DNA of 26,721 nucleotides from Chara braunii (lineage: Eukaryota; Streptophyta; Charophyceae; Charales; Characeae), in NCBI GenBank assembly GCA_003427395.1, contig BFEA01000413.1, positions 380,611-407,331 of the forward strand, in the 5' to 3' direction. Positions 18,047-26,721 of the stretch are shown here, one piece after another. The notes below the pieces were generated by a model. It made no database searches, had not been told where the DNA came from, and saw only the letters and a list, made by a program, of their open reading frames with translations. The translations under genes were made by a program, and so were the position numbers. The stretch's first letter is position 1, and the number at the start of each line of letters is the position of its first letter.

Positions 18047-18117
18047 GCAATTGCTAGGGTTTGAACTTGGGCAACTACTAAATACGCATGCATAGCCAGT
18101 GCCTTACCACACGGACC
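18047..18117 (-). pseudogene. tRNA-like relic or tRNA-derived SINE head
   Basis: On the minus strand, GTGTGGTAAGG (A-box-like, 18112-18102) and AGTTCAAACCC (B-box-like, 18068-18058, 9 of 11 consensus positions) are spaced as in a tRNA. The T-stem pairs poorly and the acceptor stem is not convincing, so it is not called a functional tRNA. Confidence 0.35.
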
Positions 18118-18174
18118 AAAATCTATAGATGAGCTAGCAGAGTTGCACGTCGATGTTAAACAATGTAACACCAA

Positions 18175-18950
18175 TTATTTACACCCCCTTTCCCCCCTGC
18201 ATCCGCTATCTACCACCTCCGCCTCCCCCCCCCTCTCCCTCTGTCCCCCCCCTCCGCCCCCTTAGGTGGCTGCTGCTGTCTGCGCACGTGGTCATCTGCA
18301 GTGCCACATGGTAGGTTGCTCAGGGCTTTAAAGAACCCCATGGCTAAGGGGCTGCACTACATCTTAAAGGCCAATATTGGGTAAGTGAATTTGGATATAA
18401 CTGAAACCCTTTCATGCTTACTTTATCCTCCCCCAACATAATTAAAAAAAAAAAATATTTAAAAAACTTGTAAATAATATGCATGAGATAAAAATAACAG
18501 TAATGACATACACGATACACGAAACATAATAAATTGCGAGCTTAGTAATGATACGATAAGAAGTTTTTGAATCAGTTAAGAATACAAATCATAATAAAAA
18601 TGATATATTCCCCAAATATAAATAATTAAAAAATACTCAAAAAAACATTTAAAAGACGTTTACATATCTTCGATATGTCCGCTACTCAATTTACAGAGCA
18701 AAGGATAGTGTGAAGTTTGTGAAGGGGAAGGGATAGTGTGACTTTGAAAAATAAAGCTGTAAGAATAAACTTCAATATGTAAGAATAAACTTCAATAAAG
18801 TTATATATGAAAATTCACTTCAAGGATAAGACCCCTCAAACTCAAAGATCTCTTAACATTAGAAGGAATATAAACTAGATGTAATATATGTTTTCCTATC
18901 AACAAGGGATATGCTGAAACCAAGGCTTTAAATTCCAATGGCTGTTGTAA
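18175..18950. other. Pyrimidine-rich then AT-rich intergenic DNA
   Basis: A C/T-rich segment (18180-18265) is followed by very AT-rich DNA (18420-18660). A short duplication of taagaataaacttcaata occurs at about 18759 and 18779. No gene is seen. Confidence 0.6.
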
Positions 18951-20645
18951 TAAAATTGTATGCTAAATCGTAGAATACCACACATGACACCATCCACACA
19001 GATTGAGAAACAAAAATAAGAAAAACGTGCAAGGTGAAATTATTTGATGAAAAATTATAGGAATTGTTTCATGGCCACTTGTTCATAGTACTATTCCTAT
19101 GTCGATTATTGCATGCATAAATGTTATAACAACCTTCTTATGTTAATTCACACAATAACAAATCCGGAGTGATGACAACATTCACATGACATGAAAAATG
19201 AAAAAGGTATAGATGATATGATACATTGAGTGTTAATTTGCAAAACACCACATCATGAGTCATGACACTATCCACATGACATGAGAAATGAGAAAGATAA
19301 CAAACGTATAAGATAAAAAAACATATAGGAACCGTTACACAATCACTTGGTCATAGTATTATCGCCACACTAACTATTATCTTAATATCCTAATAAAATC
19401 GAGCGCTTGTCCTCAAAACACCACATGATGAGTGTTGGTGCCATCCACATGACACATGGGGAAAAAGGCAAAACACATACAAGGTGGAATGATCTAAATA
19501 TTTATAACAATTTCGCACATGTACTTGGTCGTAGTGCTATTGGTATGCCGACTATTGTGTGCATAAATGTCGTAATAACAACACATGTTAATCCGCATAA
19601 CACCACATAATGAGTGGTGGTACCATCCACACGAGGTGAGCGCTAAAGAAGACAAAAGACAAGGAAGGTCCAATGACTAGGTGAAAAAGGTTTTAAGAAT
19701 TGTCATACACCAATTCTCCGGGGACTGGCTGGGCAGCGAGGAAGGGGGATGGATTGCAGGTATAAGATGGGATGGAAAGCCAACCCAGGCGTGCAACCTG
19801 GTGGAGTTCAAGAGAGAATACCGGATCTGCTTTAAGGATTGGACTACTGTCGGCCAGGCTATTCCACTGCGACCGGCATCAGATTTTCCCAACCCTTTCC
19901 CGCCTCACAACCTGGCTATGGTAGACATGCAATGGTATGGAGCGGATTGAATGGGCAATGTGGGGGAGGCACAGAGCAGGTTGGTAGCGGACAGCAGGGA
20001 CAAGGTTGGGCAGATATGGGGCAGGCTAGGACAGCTGTCAGGATGGCATGGGTTGTCTGGTGGAGGGTCTGTTTAGTGACAGGCCCTAGTATCAGTCAGG
20101 AACGGTCTATCTGACACCCTTAGTATCAGTCCGTAACGGTTCCACCAGCGCCGCTAGCACTGCGAGGGTTGTTAGTCACAAATGTGATGGGACGCTGGAC
20201 CCGGTTTCCAGCACCTGTGTTCTTCCGCAACTCATCTCAAGTTTTTGCTTAAGAGGGATGCTGGACCCGGTTTCCAGCAGGGGGTAGACATGCAATGGGA
20301 TATGAGTGGGCCAGCAGCAGCAATAGAAGGTATATCTTAAATAGGGGGTGGGAGGAACCAGGGTGTAGCAGCAGGTATCTGGCACCAGGTGCAGGGTGAA
20401 GAGGTTCTCTCTCCCTCCCCCCCCCCAACATCCTGCTCAGTCAATCCCCTGGACCCCAGGGTAATCAATGCTGGCAGGAATATTCCACATCTCTGTTTTT
20501 CTGATATGGTTCGAATTCTGCCTATGTAAGGGACGCTGGACCCGTTTTCCAGCAGGTGTCGCTCCCCACCAATAGATGGAGGCCCCCCCAGGTGTTAGCG
20601 ATGTCTGCTCTTATCAGCACCACTAACACTGACGGGGACGTGTTC

Positions 20646-20678
<33 letters not shown>

Positions 20679-21385
20679 TCATACAAGCACTTGGTCTTTA
20701 TACTATTGCTACCCTTGTTATTCATTGCATAAATGTCATAATGACATCAAGTGCTAATTCGCATGACATCACATGATAAGTGACATTACCATCCACATGC
20801 CATATGAGATGACAAACACAAAGGGCATGTAAGGTGAAATGATCAGGTATAATATTTATAAAAATGGCATGTAAGCCTTGTAAGGTGAAATGATTAGGTG
20901 TAATATGTATAATAATTATTGCATAACCCCTCAATCATAGTATTATTGATCCGCCGATTATTATGTACATAAATGTCGATTATGTCGTAATACCATGGAG
21001 TGCTAATCCGCACAACAACACATCATGATTGCTGCCCCCATCAACACGACATGAGAGACGAAGAACACAAAAAACATGTAAGATCAAATGATCAGGTGAG
21101 AGTTCATAGGAATTGTCACAAAGCCACTCGGCTGTCAACATAGCAACAGCACTACGACTTAGTAGTTGTGTGACATTCCTCTAAATATCTCACCTAATCA
21201 TTCCACGTCACACGCCTTCGCACACGGTGAAAATTAGCACAACACCACAACATGGGTGATGGCACCATCCACACAGTGTGAGAGCTGATAAAAGCGCGGA
21301 AACATGTGAGCTAAAAATGCTTGGGTGAAAAGTTCATAGGAATCGTCACACCACCACTTGATCATAGTACTATTGCTACAGCGAT
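18950..21385. repeat. Diverged satellite-like tandem array, about 180-270 bp units
   Basis: The same ordered landmarks recur: caccacatgatgagtg, then accatccacatgacatg, then gtaaggtgaaatgatcaggt, then aggaattgtcaca, then cacttggtcatagta. The cacttggtc landmark or its relic falls near 19076, 19344, 19522, 20688, 20928, 21125 and 21355, giving spacings of 268, 178, 190 (after removing the insertion and its duplicated site), 240, 197 and 230. Differences come from indels and a local duplication near 20830-20900. It is non-coding. Such arrays may be heterochromatic satellite or tandem repeats within a larger transposon. Confidence 0.75.
19710..20670 (+). mobile_element. 961-bp poly-A retroposon inserted in the satellite array
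   Basis: AAGAATTGTCATACA (19695-19709) before the insertion and AAGAACTGTCATACA (20671-20685) after it form a 15-bp target duplication with one difference, and 25 A residues (20646-20670) lie directly before the second copy. This is the signature of target-primed reverse transcription. The body holds three copies of the T-arm-like hairpin (20194-20212, 20260-20278, 20535-20553), a repeated gtagacatgcaatgg (19921, 20285) and a repeated tagtatcagtc (20088, 20121). No convincing ORF. It may be a SINE compound or a retrocopy of a non-coding transcript. Confidence 0.75.
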
Positions 21386-21829
21386 TACGAGCCCAATAGG
21401 TGGCAGGGCCAGTTCCCCACTTCCATGCGAAGTATGTGTAATTGCAGAAGTCTTATCAACTTATCGGGAAATGACACAAAACCACGTCAAAGGAGAAAGG
21501 TTTACAAGTGATTCAAAGATTGGTCATTCGGTTGCCACATGGTAGGAATGCTAACCCAAATATAGAGAGAGAAAAGGGATGGATCAAATTGTGGAATGCT
21601 ATGAGTTGAGGGTGGTGCACTGGGAGGGGGCCAGGGGGGAAGGGGAAGAGAGGAAGTCAGTTTAAACCACCAGCACCTTTCCCCGCTTGAAATTTCCGGC
21701 GCGCCGGGTAACATGGGGAGGTCGGGGACCCCGATTGCCAAACGCCCGGCCGCTGTGCCAGAAAATAGAAAAAAACAAATGAAATTGGAATCTAAAAACA
21801 AGAAACGAAAGGAAGACATCCTCAAGTCA

Positions 21830-21831
<2 letters not shown>
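21386..21831. other. Intergenic, with one MITE left end
   Basis: At 21666 a left end ACCACCAGCACCTTTCCCC follows TTAA (21662-21665) but no right end follows within 300 bp. Otherwise nothing is recognised. Confidence 0.5.

Positions 21832-21912
<81 letters not shown>
21832..21912. repeat. (GA)n microsatellite, about 40 units
   Basis: Uninterrupted alternating AG, ending where the rpl14 fragment begins. Confidence 0.97.
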
Positions 21913-21914
<2 letters not shown>

Positions 21915-21915
<1 letters not shown>

Positions 21916-22016
21916 TCAATCATAATGCAGCAGTAATTATTAATCAAGATGCAAATCCAAGAGGAACACATGTTTTTGGACCTGTAGGTAGAGAATTAAG
22001 AGAAGAAAACTTCACA

Positions 22017-22028
<12 letters not shown>
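21915..22028 (+). pseudogene. rpl14: Fragment of ribosomal protein L14 gene, plastid type
   Basis: Thirty-eight codons in one frame translate with the C-terminal L14 motifs [19 protein letters not shown] and [14 protein letters not shown]. These match the conserved bacterial/plastid uL14 pattern (NAAV, then NP.GT.VFGP, then REL, then [13 protein letters not shown]), which contacts 23S rRNA in the large subunit. The rest of the gene is absent. The left side ends in a GA tract and the right side enters a CT tract inside the codons after KIVS, where LAPEVL would be expected. It is AT-richer than its surroundings. I infer a nuclear insertion of plastid DNA; a mitochondrial L14 source is less likely given the NFTKIVS motif. 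Confidence 0.8.

Positions 22029-22082
<54 letters not shown>
22026..22082. repeat. (TC)n microsatellite, about 28 units
   Basis: Uninterrupted alternating TC. Together with the GA tract at 21832 it forms an inverted pair around the rpl14 fragment. Confidence 0.97.
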
Positions 22083-22086
<4 letters not shown>

Positions 22087-22865
22087 CAGCGCGTGCATAA
22101 CGAGAATGAATCTTCCGCAATTCCACGGGAAGATTCATGCTCTCTCTCTCTTGCGGAAGTTTCATACTGTCCCTCCCTCCCTCCCTCCTCCCCGCGCCCC
22201 CCCCCCGCGCGTGGAGCTGTGTACAGGCGCACAAATTTTCCAGCAGTGGAACAGCAAGGGAGGTGGCCAGGGGGACAGGGAGAGGAGTGAGGGGATACTC
22301 ACACTAGGACTTGTTCAACTTCTCTTTGGATGCAATAGGGGTCAGGTGCATCCAGGACTGGCCATAAAAGCGGTCAGATGCATCCAGGAGAGTGCAAGTA
22401 TCCCCTGAGTGGGCAACCCCAATCTGATCTTCAATGATTGGACAGCTACAGACAATTTCGCGGCCCTCAGATCCACGCAGTGCGTTGAAGATCTGTTCCT
22501 CCCTCCTACCTATTAGATTGGTGTAGTATCCAGATTGCATTCTCTTGTTTCCCTTTTTTTTTTTTTTTTTTTTTGCCTTACTTTGGAATGTGGGAGAGTA
22601 TCAGAAAGCGTAGCACAGGTAATCCTGCACCCCCCTCCTTTTTTCTTTCTTTTTGCTAAATGACGACTTCAGGTTGAATAAGTCTGCAGCTCAGCCTTTC
22701 CTCCCACTTCCAACCATCAACCAATTTGGGAGTGTATTGTTGTTTCAAGGGACACTTGCCCCTGCTAACAGCAGGAGCTGTTCCCCTCCACCTTCAGATC
22801 CAAATCCAGACAGTCCTATAACTATGTGACTCAACCCAGGTCATGGCTAGACTATCGGATTCCCT
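22083..22865. other. Intergenic, includes a 21-base T run
   Basis: T run at 22554-22574, possibly the tail of a minus-strand retroposon, though no flanking duplication was found. The tract 22160-22205 is C/T-rich. An octamer-scale repeat, aggtgcatccagga/agatgcatccagga, occurs at 22342 and 22376. No gene is seen. Confidence 0.5.
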
Positions 22866-22879
22866 AAAAAACTGTTTAA

Positions 22880-22905
22880 ACTACCAGTACGTTTCCCAGC
22901 TAGAA
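22880..22905. mobile_element. MITE left-end fragment (ACCACCAG family)
   Basis: ACTACCAGTACGTTTCCCAGC follows TTAA (22876-22879). A matching right end was not found, so the extent is unknown. Confidence 0.5.
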
Positions 22906-23548
22906 AATAAAAGTCGCGGCCTGCATGCTGCCCCGACTCGCAGGAAGTACTGGGGTTTCTTTTCGCGGCACATCCATCCATCCGGGCAAAAGGGGTCGCA
23001 TGCGAGGCCCATTTTGCCTGTATGGATGTCCAGTGAAACGACGCCCTGGTACTTCCAGAAGAGTTGCGACATGCATCTCTGCGACTTTGATTTTCACCAT
23101 AGGTTACAGGCTATGCATAACACCCTAAGATGAGACAACTACAACCCCCCCTCGGCCTGGAAAAAAAAAAGAAATGCGGTCACGTCTTTTCCGCAAACAA
23201 ACCAGTCTGTTTCCAAGCCATTTTTCTAAGACGCACACCATTCATGCAGCTGCGGCGTTCGGCCTGTGCCGGCGTGCCATTTCATTAAAATCCATCCAGG
23301 CGCATGCAAGACACTGCCTACTGAGTACTGCTTGACGTACTGTTGGGCGGGAGGCATGTCCTGTCTTGCGCAAGGCAGGACAAGGCTTTCACAAGGGAGG
23401 TCTCTTTTTTTTGTGGTTGCCGTACCGCTTGAAATACTGTTGAGCTGGCTGGAGGCATGTCCTCCCTTGTGCNTTTTTTTTTACTTTTTTTGTTTAAACT
23501 TTAATAGCCTACCTGACAATTTCGACCACATGGAGTCTCCATTAATTT
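22906..23548. other. Intergenic, no gene seen
   Basis: A duplicated segment ggcatgtcctccctt/ggcatgtcctgtctt occurs at 23353 and 23453. There is an ambiguous base at 23473 beside a T run, which suggests assembly uncertainty there. Confidence 0.5.
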
Positions 23549-24152
23549 CGTAGTTATAGGGTCTCGCTCCACTACCCTGGACTCTAGAAAATAGTCAGGT
23601 AGTTATAGGCCTCGTAGTTATAGGGTCTCGCTCCACTACACTAGACTCTAGAAAATAGTCTAGAGTCAGTGTAGCGTTGGCAGACTCTAGAAAATAGCAA
23701 AAAAGTAGGCTTCGCTCCACTTACACTAGAGGGCGCTACTCTTGACGAACTCTCTAACACTCTAAAGTGGAGTCTAGTGTAGTGGAGCCAAGGAAACCAC
23801 TGGCCAAATCTGCAAATCGAGAATGAATCTTCTGCTACAACATGGAAATATTCATGGGGCCGCACTTTGGACAGTCTACAGCAGCGGGATTCCACAAAAG
23901 GACACCGCCAGCCTGGTTTGTCCTCCCAGACTTGCGGTGGACTCGCCAATTTCAGCACCGTTTCCAGACCAGCGCCGAGGACCCTCGAGGAAACGTGTGT
24001 TGCAGGAGGGCGAACACTAGAGGAGTCGAAAGTGCCGGTCTAGCACACTTTCTGACAGCACTCCCGAATTTGGGAGCGGTTTATCTAGTGTAAGTGGACT
24101 GAGGCAGAACTCCCGAATTTTTTGAGATTTCTAGTGTGGTGGAGCGAGACCC
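23549..24152. mobile_element. Fold-back element with repeated GGGTCTCGCTCCACTAC ends
   Basis: The best outer pair is 23623-23645 (GGGTCTCGCTCCACTACAC...) and its inverted copy 24130-24152 (...GTGGTGGAGCGAGACCC), with ATA on both sides (23620-23622, 24153-24155). The left end is also directly repeated 64 bp upstream (from 23559). Further half-copies lie at 23709 (plus) and near 23775 and 24078 (inverted). The left repeats contain actctagaaaatagtc three times. No transposase ORF is seen. A 3-bp duplication and a GGG start would suit a PIF/Harbinger-type MITE, but the ends also contain CACTA, so the superfamily is open. Confidence 0.65.
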
Positions 24153-24215
24153 ATAGTGAGCACAGCTGGGCTACCAGCTGGGTCGCCCGGGTCACCTTGT
24201 TTGATCGGGAAGCGC

Positions 24216-24217
24216 AA

Positions 24218-24264
<47 letters not shown>
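24216..24264. repeat. (CA)n followed by a 34-base A run
   Basis: CA repeats lead into a long A tract (24231-24264). It could be a retroposon tail, but no flanking duplication was found. Confidence 0.8.
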
Positions 24265-24266
<2 letters not shown>

Positions 24267-24659
24267 TACTGCCGGTAGTAACTACAGAGTACAACACAAA
24301 CAACGCAAACACACAATGAAAAGGCAAACAAAACAAAACCCGGCATATGTGCTAACAATATGGCCATCAACGCCCAAAACTCGACGCACTATTTTGGGAA
24401 GGTTTTCAGTCCCTTCTGAAAACAAGGCTCTGGAAACCCTTTGGCCCGGAACTCACAATGAAGTGTCAAAATCTGGACCAGGAACTTCATCCGATCCGTG
24501 CTATTTTCGGCCAGCAGTGGTACAGGCTACCCATTACGGCTGTCATCTTTGCCAGAACAGTCTCAGTCCTTCATGTGTATACTATATATTCGTTGAGTTC
24601 AACGAATATATCGTGATTGCGTTTTCATCATGCTCTTCGTCATACAGTTGCAGTGTGCG

Positions 24660-24697
<38 letters not shown>

Positions 24698-25060
24698 ATT
24701 ATTAATTAATTTATAGCACAGTGTGATTTAGCACTACTCTGAGTGAGTCTTCATACAGGACTTGTAGTCCTCTGCCCTGTCTGAATGGCCACAACCCGTG
24801 TGTCCCAGAGGGTCTCCTCATTTTTGACCGTTGGTAATGACCCCCCCCCAAAAAAAAAAAATGGGAATCCTTCTCGACTCTCAAGCGGCACCCAAAATGA
24901 GAGAAGGTGACAGAGAAGGTAGTTGGATAATGGGAGGAAATGAGGTAGAGCCTGATAAAGGGGTTATAGAGATGAGGGTTCCCGGAGGGAGGGAAAGCCT
25001 GTTCGGGCTTCCATGGGCCCGTAGTCCAAGTTGGACAATCCTTTCTTCCAAAGAGGGGTA
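24265..25060. other. Intergenic with palindrome and (TTA)n
   Basis: A perfect palindrome with 13-base arms ATATATTCGTTGA and a 2-base centre lies at 24584-24611. A (TTA)n tract lies at 24663-24697, and C and A runs at about 24841-24861. No gene is seen. Confidence 0.6.
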
Positions 25061-25064
25061 TTAA

Positions 25065-25214
25065 ACCACCAGTACTTCTTAGAGTCGTGCTCGTTAACGC
25101 GCCACGATTTTAGGAAACGTACGGGCCACTACAGAAGCGCCCAAATTCATCCAACTAGAAACGTTTCTACTCTATTTTTTTCCGCGGCCCATAGCTGGGC
25201 CAAGTGCTGGTGCT
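25065..25214. mobile_element. MITE E5 (ACCACCAG family), 150 bp
   Basis: The left end ACCACCAGTACTTC and right end CCAAGTGCTGGTGCT are inverted, with TTAA on both sides (25061-25064, 25215-25218). The interior matches E4 at 13093-13247 along its length, 12 kb away, so both come from one subfamily. Confidence 0.85.
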
Positions 25215-25219
25215 TTAAG

Positions 25220-26055
25220 CCAAATTGATGAATCAGATAGCCTTTGCGAAAGAGCATCGAGGTCTTACTAAAAAGTGCAGAACACCCCGCTCAGAGTCCA
25301 TGTTCACCCGCAATGAACAAGTCTAGAACGAAGAGCAACCAGTGCGTGTCAATTTTCCATCATCAAAGATCAAGATAATGTGCAGCAATCTAGCACAATC
25401 AACAAATAACAGCAACCATTGTCAGGCCTGGGAGTGAATGACAAACTTTAAGAATGACGATGAACAACATCAAGAGGTGACCATCAGTGTCCCCAGCAAG
25501 GTCGTGATGACTGGACGGGGCATGATAACCATGCAGCTGGTGCTCATTAAAAGCATGAACGTGAACATGAACATGAACATGAACATGAACATCAACATCA
25601 ACATCCTGGAGACGAGGCCTGCTGTAATATAACAGGGGCTAAAATTCAGGCAGCTACCAAAAAAAAAAAAAAAAAAAAAACGAAGCACAAGGCCTGCGCC
25701 AATTTGAAAAGCTGTGAACTGCAATCTGCAATTTGGAAAACTGCTCGAAGGAGCGGAAACTGAAAATTTGTACATTTTTTAGCGGATTGCCAAATTCGGA
25801 ATAAAACACACCAATCGGCAGATTGGCATCCGAAGACTGCCTTTTTCTTTTTTTTTATTTATTAGAACCTCCTCCTGCACATTGAAAAACTGAGAGAGGT
25901 AATCTAGCCAAGATCTCACAAACAATCAAATACAGCATCAATTTTATTATTTATCATTATTTTTAATTTTAAAATTTAATATATATATCATCAAATAGAT
26001 ATATATATTATATATTATATAGACAATAGCAGAACGTGCGTAACGAAAAGAATTT
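25220..26055. other. Intergenic, low-complexity tracts
   Basis: Contains a hexanucleotide (GAACAT)n tract (about 25555-25605) that drifts into ATCAAC, an A run (25659-25680) and AT-rich DNA near 25940-26022. The frames across the hexanucleotide tract are repeat artefacts. No gene is seen. Confidence 0.6.
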
Positions 26056-26056
26056 A

Positions 26057-26225
26057 TGGCTGAGTGGAGTGCTTGCGCTCCTCTAGCAGCGCAATTAGAT
26101 TCTACAAGGTGTCAGTAATTATCATAGGTCTGAACGCAATCGTACCACTGACAAAAAGATAGAATTGATTTTGAGAAATGGATCAATAAGAAACCATGCG
26201 ATTAAAAAAAAAAAAAAAAAAAAAA
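26057..26225 (+). mobile_element. Possible tRNA-derived SINE
   Basis: TGGCTGAGTGG (26057-26067) fits the RNA polymerase III A box fully. GGTCTGAACGC (26127-26137) is a weak B box (about 7 of 11). A 22-base A run (26204-26225) could be the tail. No flanking duplication was found, so this is tentative. Confidence 0.3.
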
Positions 26226-26382
26226 CATCTGAATCTCCCGAATTCCGAAGTACTTTTCCGTATGTAAGAATATACTGTATAATCATTCTGTGCTTAGCTT
26301 GGCAGGATCGACCACAATCATGAGGCTGCAAGAATTACATTCGAATTGCTGACGTTCCAATCCCTGCACACACACACGAAAT

Positions 26383-26455
26383 GAAAAAGAAAAAGAAAAA
26401 GAAAAAGAAAAAGAAAAAGAAAAAGAGAAAGAGAAAGAAAAAGAAAAAGAAAAAG
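26383..26455. repeat. (AAAAAG)n tract
   Basis: About twelve hexamer units with two GAGAAA variants. The lysine-rich frames over it are artefacts. Confidence 0.95.
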
Positions 26456-26721
26456 CAGACAAACAAATCCACTATCATCAATCAGTTGCTCAATTGCGCT
26501 CCTTGTTTTTCTCCTCTTCTTCCTCTTCGTTCTCACTTTTTCTTTCGTTTTCCCTTCTTCTCCTTTCACTTCTTTTGTTCCATTCTCCCTTTTCCGCCCG
26601 CACCTCCCCCCGCCCCTCTCTCTCCTCGCTTGCAACGTGCTTATTTTGTGGAAGAATTCAAAGCAAAAAGAGAAAAAGAATGACCTTATGCGCAACATTC
26701 GTATACAAGATGGCAGCTCAG
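26456..26721. other. C/T-rich intergenic end of window
   Basis: Pyrimidine-rich DNA (26510-26625). No gene or repeat family is recognised. Confidence 0.5.

Noticed and set aside
20505-20545. tRNA gene at ggttcgaattc
   Set aside because: A B-box-like word is present but no A box or cloverleaf precedes it.
22021-22408. Leucine/serine-repeat and arginine/glutamate-repeat proteins over GA/CT tracts
   Set aside because: Translations of microsatellites only.
24663-26455. Poly-Y, (MN)n and poly-K peptides
   Set aside because: Encoded by (TTA)n, (GAACAT)n and (AAAAAG)n simple repeats.
1-26721. CRISPR array, bacterial operon or prophage
   Set aside because: No regular spacer-repeat pattern or bacterial gene order. 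The repeats are eukaryotic microsatellites, MITEs and retroelements.

Overview
The window looks like nuclear intergenic DNA from a photosynthetic eukaryote, and it is almost entirely transposable elements and their debris. No intact host gene was found. Four things point this way: a Ty3/gypsy polyprotein decayed by stops and frameshifts, primer sites matching the initiator methionine tRNA, long GA/CT/A microsatellites, and a short plastid-type rpl14 fragment. The style of the polyprotein reminds me of elements in charophyte algae such as Chara. That is memory only, and no search was possible.

Region 1 to about 10,960 (minus strand) is one Ty3/gypsy element. Its left end runs off the window, so the 3' LTR is not seen. 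Read from right to left it has a long 5' LTR (about 10,960 to 8,139), an iMet-type primer site (8,138-8,126), ORF1 (gag, CCHC knuckle, protease, RT, RNase H; 8,092-3,752), ORF2 (a PHD-like zinc finger followed by integrase; 3,681-1,964) and ORF3 (a large unknown protein with an acidic segment; from 1,967 past the left edge). Integrase sits in its own frame behind a zinc finger. ORF3 starts at an ATGA overlap with the ORF2 stop. All three frames carry stops, eight of them TAG, and ORF2, ORF3 and probably the start of gag also carry frameshifts. The protease active site reads DTR instead of DTG. The LTR holds a separate 181-codon ORF, a GA tract and a 248-bp tandem duplication.

Region 10,960-14,340 holds short repeats: a duplicated 77-bp block, three hairpins built on one stem, and a cluster of four small inverted-repeat elements (MITEs) ending in ACCACCAG, three of them almost abutting. 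Region 14,340-15,941 is a second, diverged LTR of the same type, interrupted by a 63-bp retroposon with a poly-A tail and a target duplication; its RNA would fold into a three-way junction. Region 15,942-18,950 has little beyond a primer site for a plus-strand LTR element at 17,816 and a tRNA-like relic.

Region 18,950-21,385 is a diverged satellite-like array, split by a 961-bp poly-A insertion with a 15-bp target duplication. At 21,832-22,082 a 114-bp rpl14 fragment lies between a GA and a CT microsatellite. Region 23,550-24,152 is a fold-back element. The rest, to 26,721, is low-complexity DNA with one more MITE copy and a possible tRNA-derived SINE.
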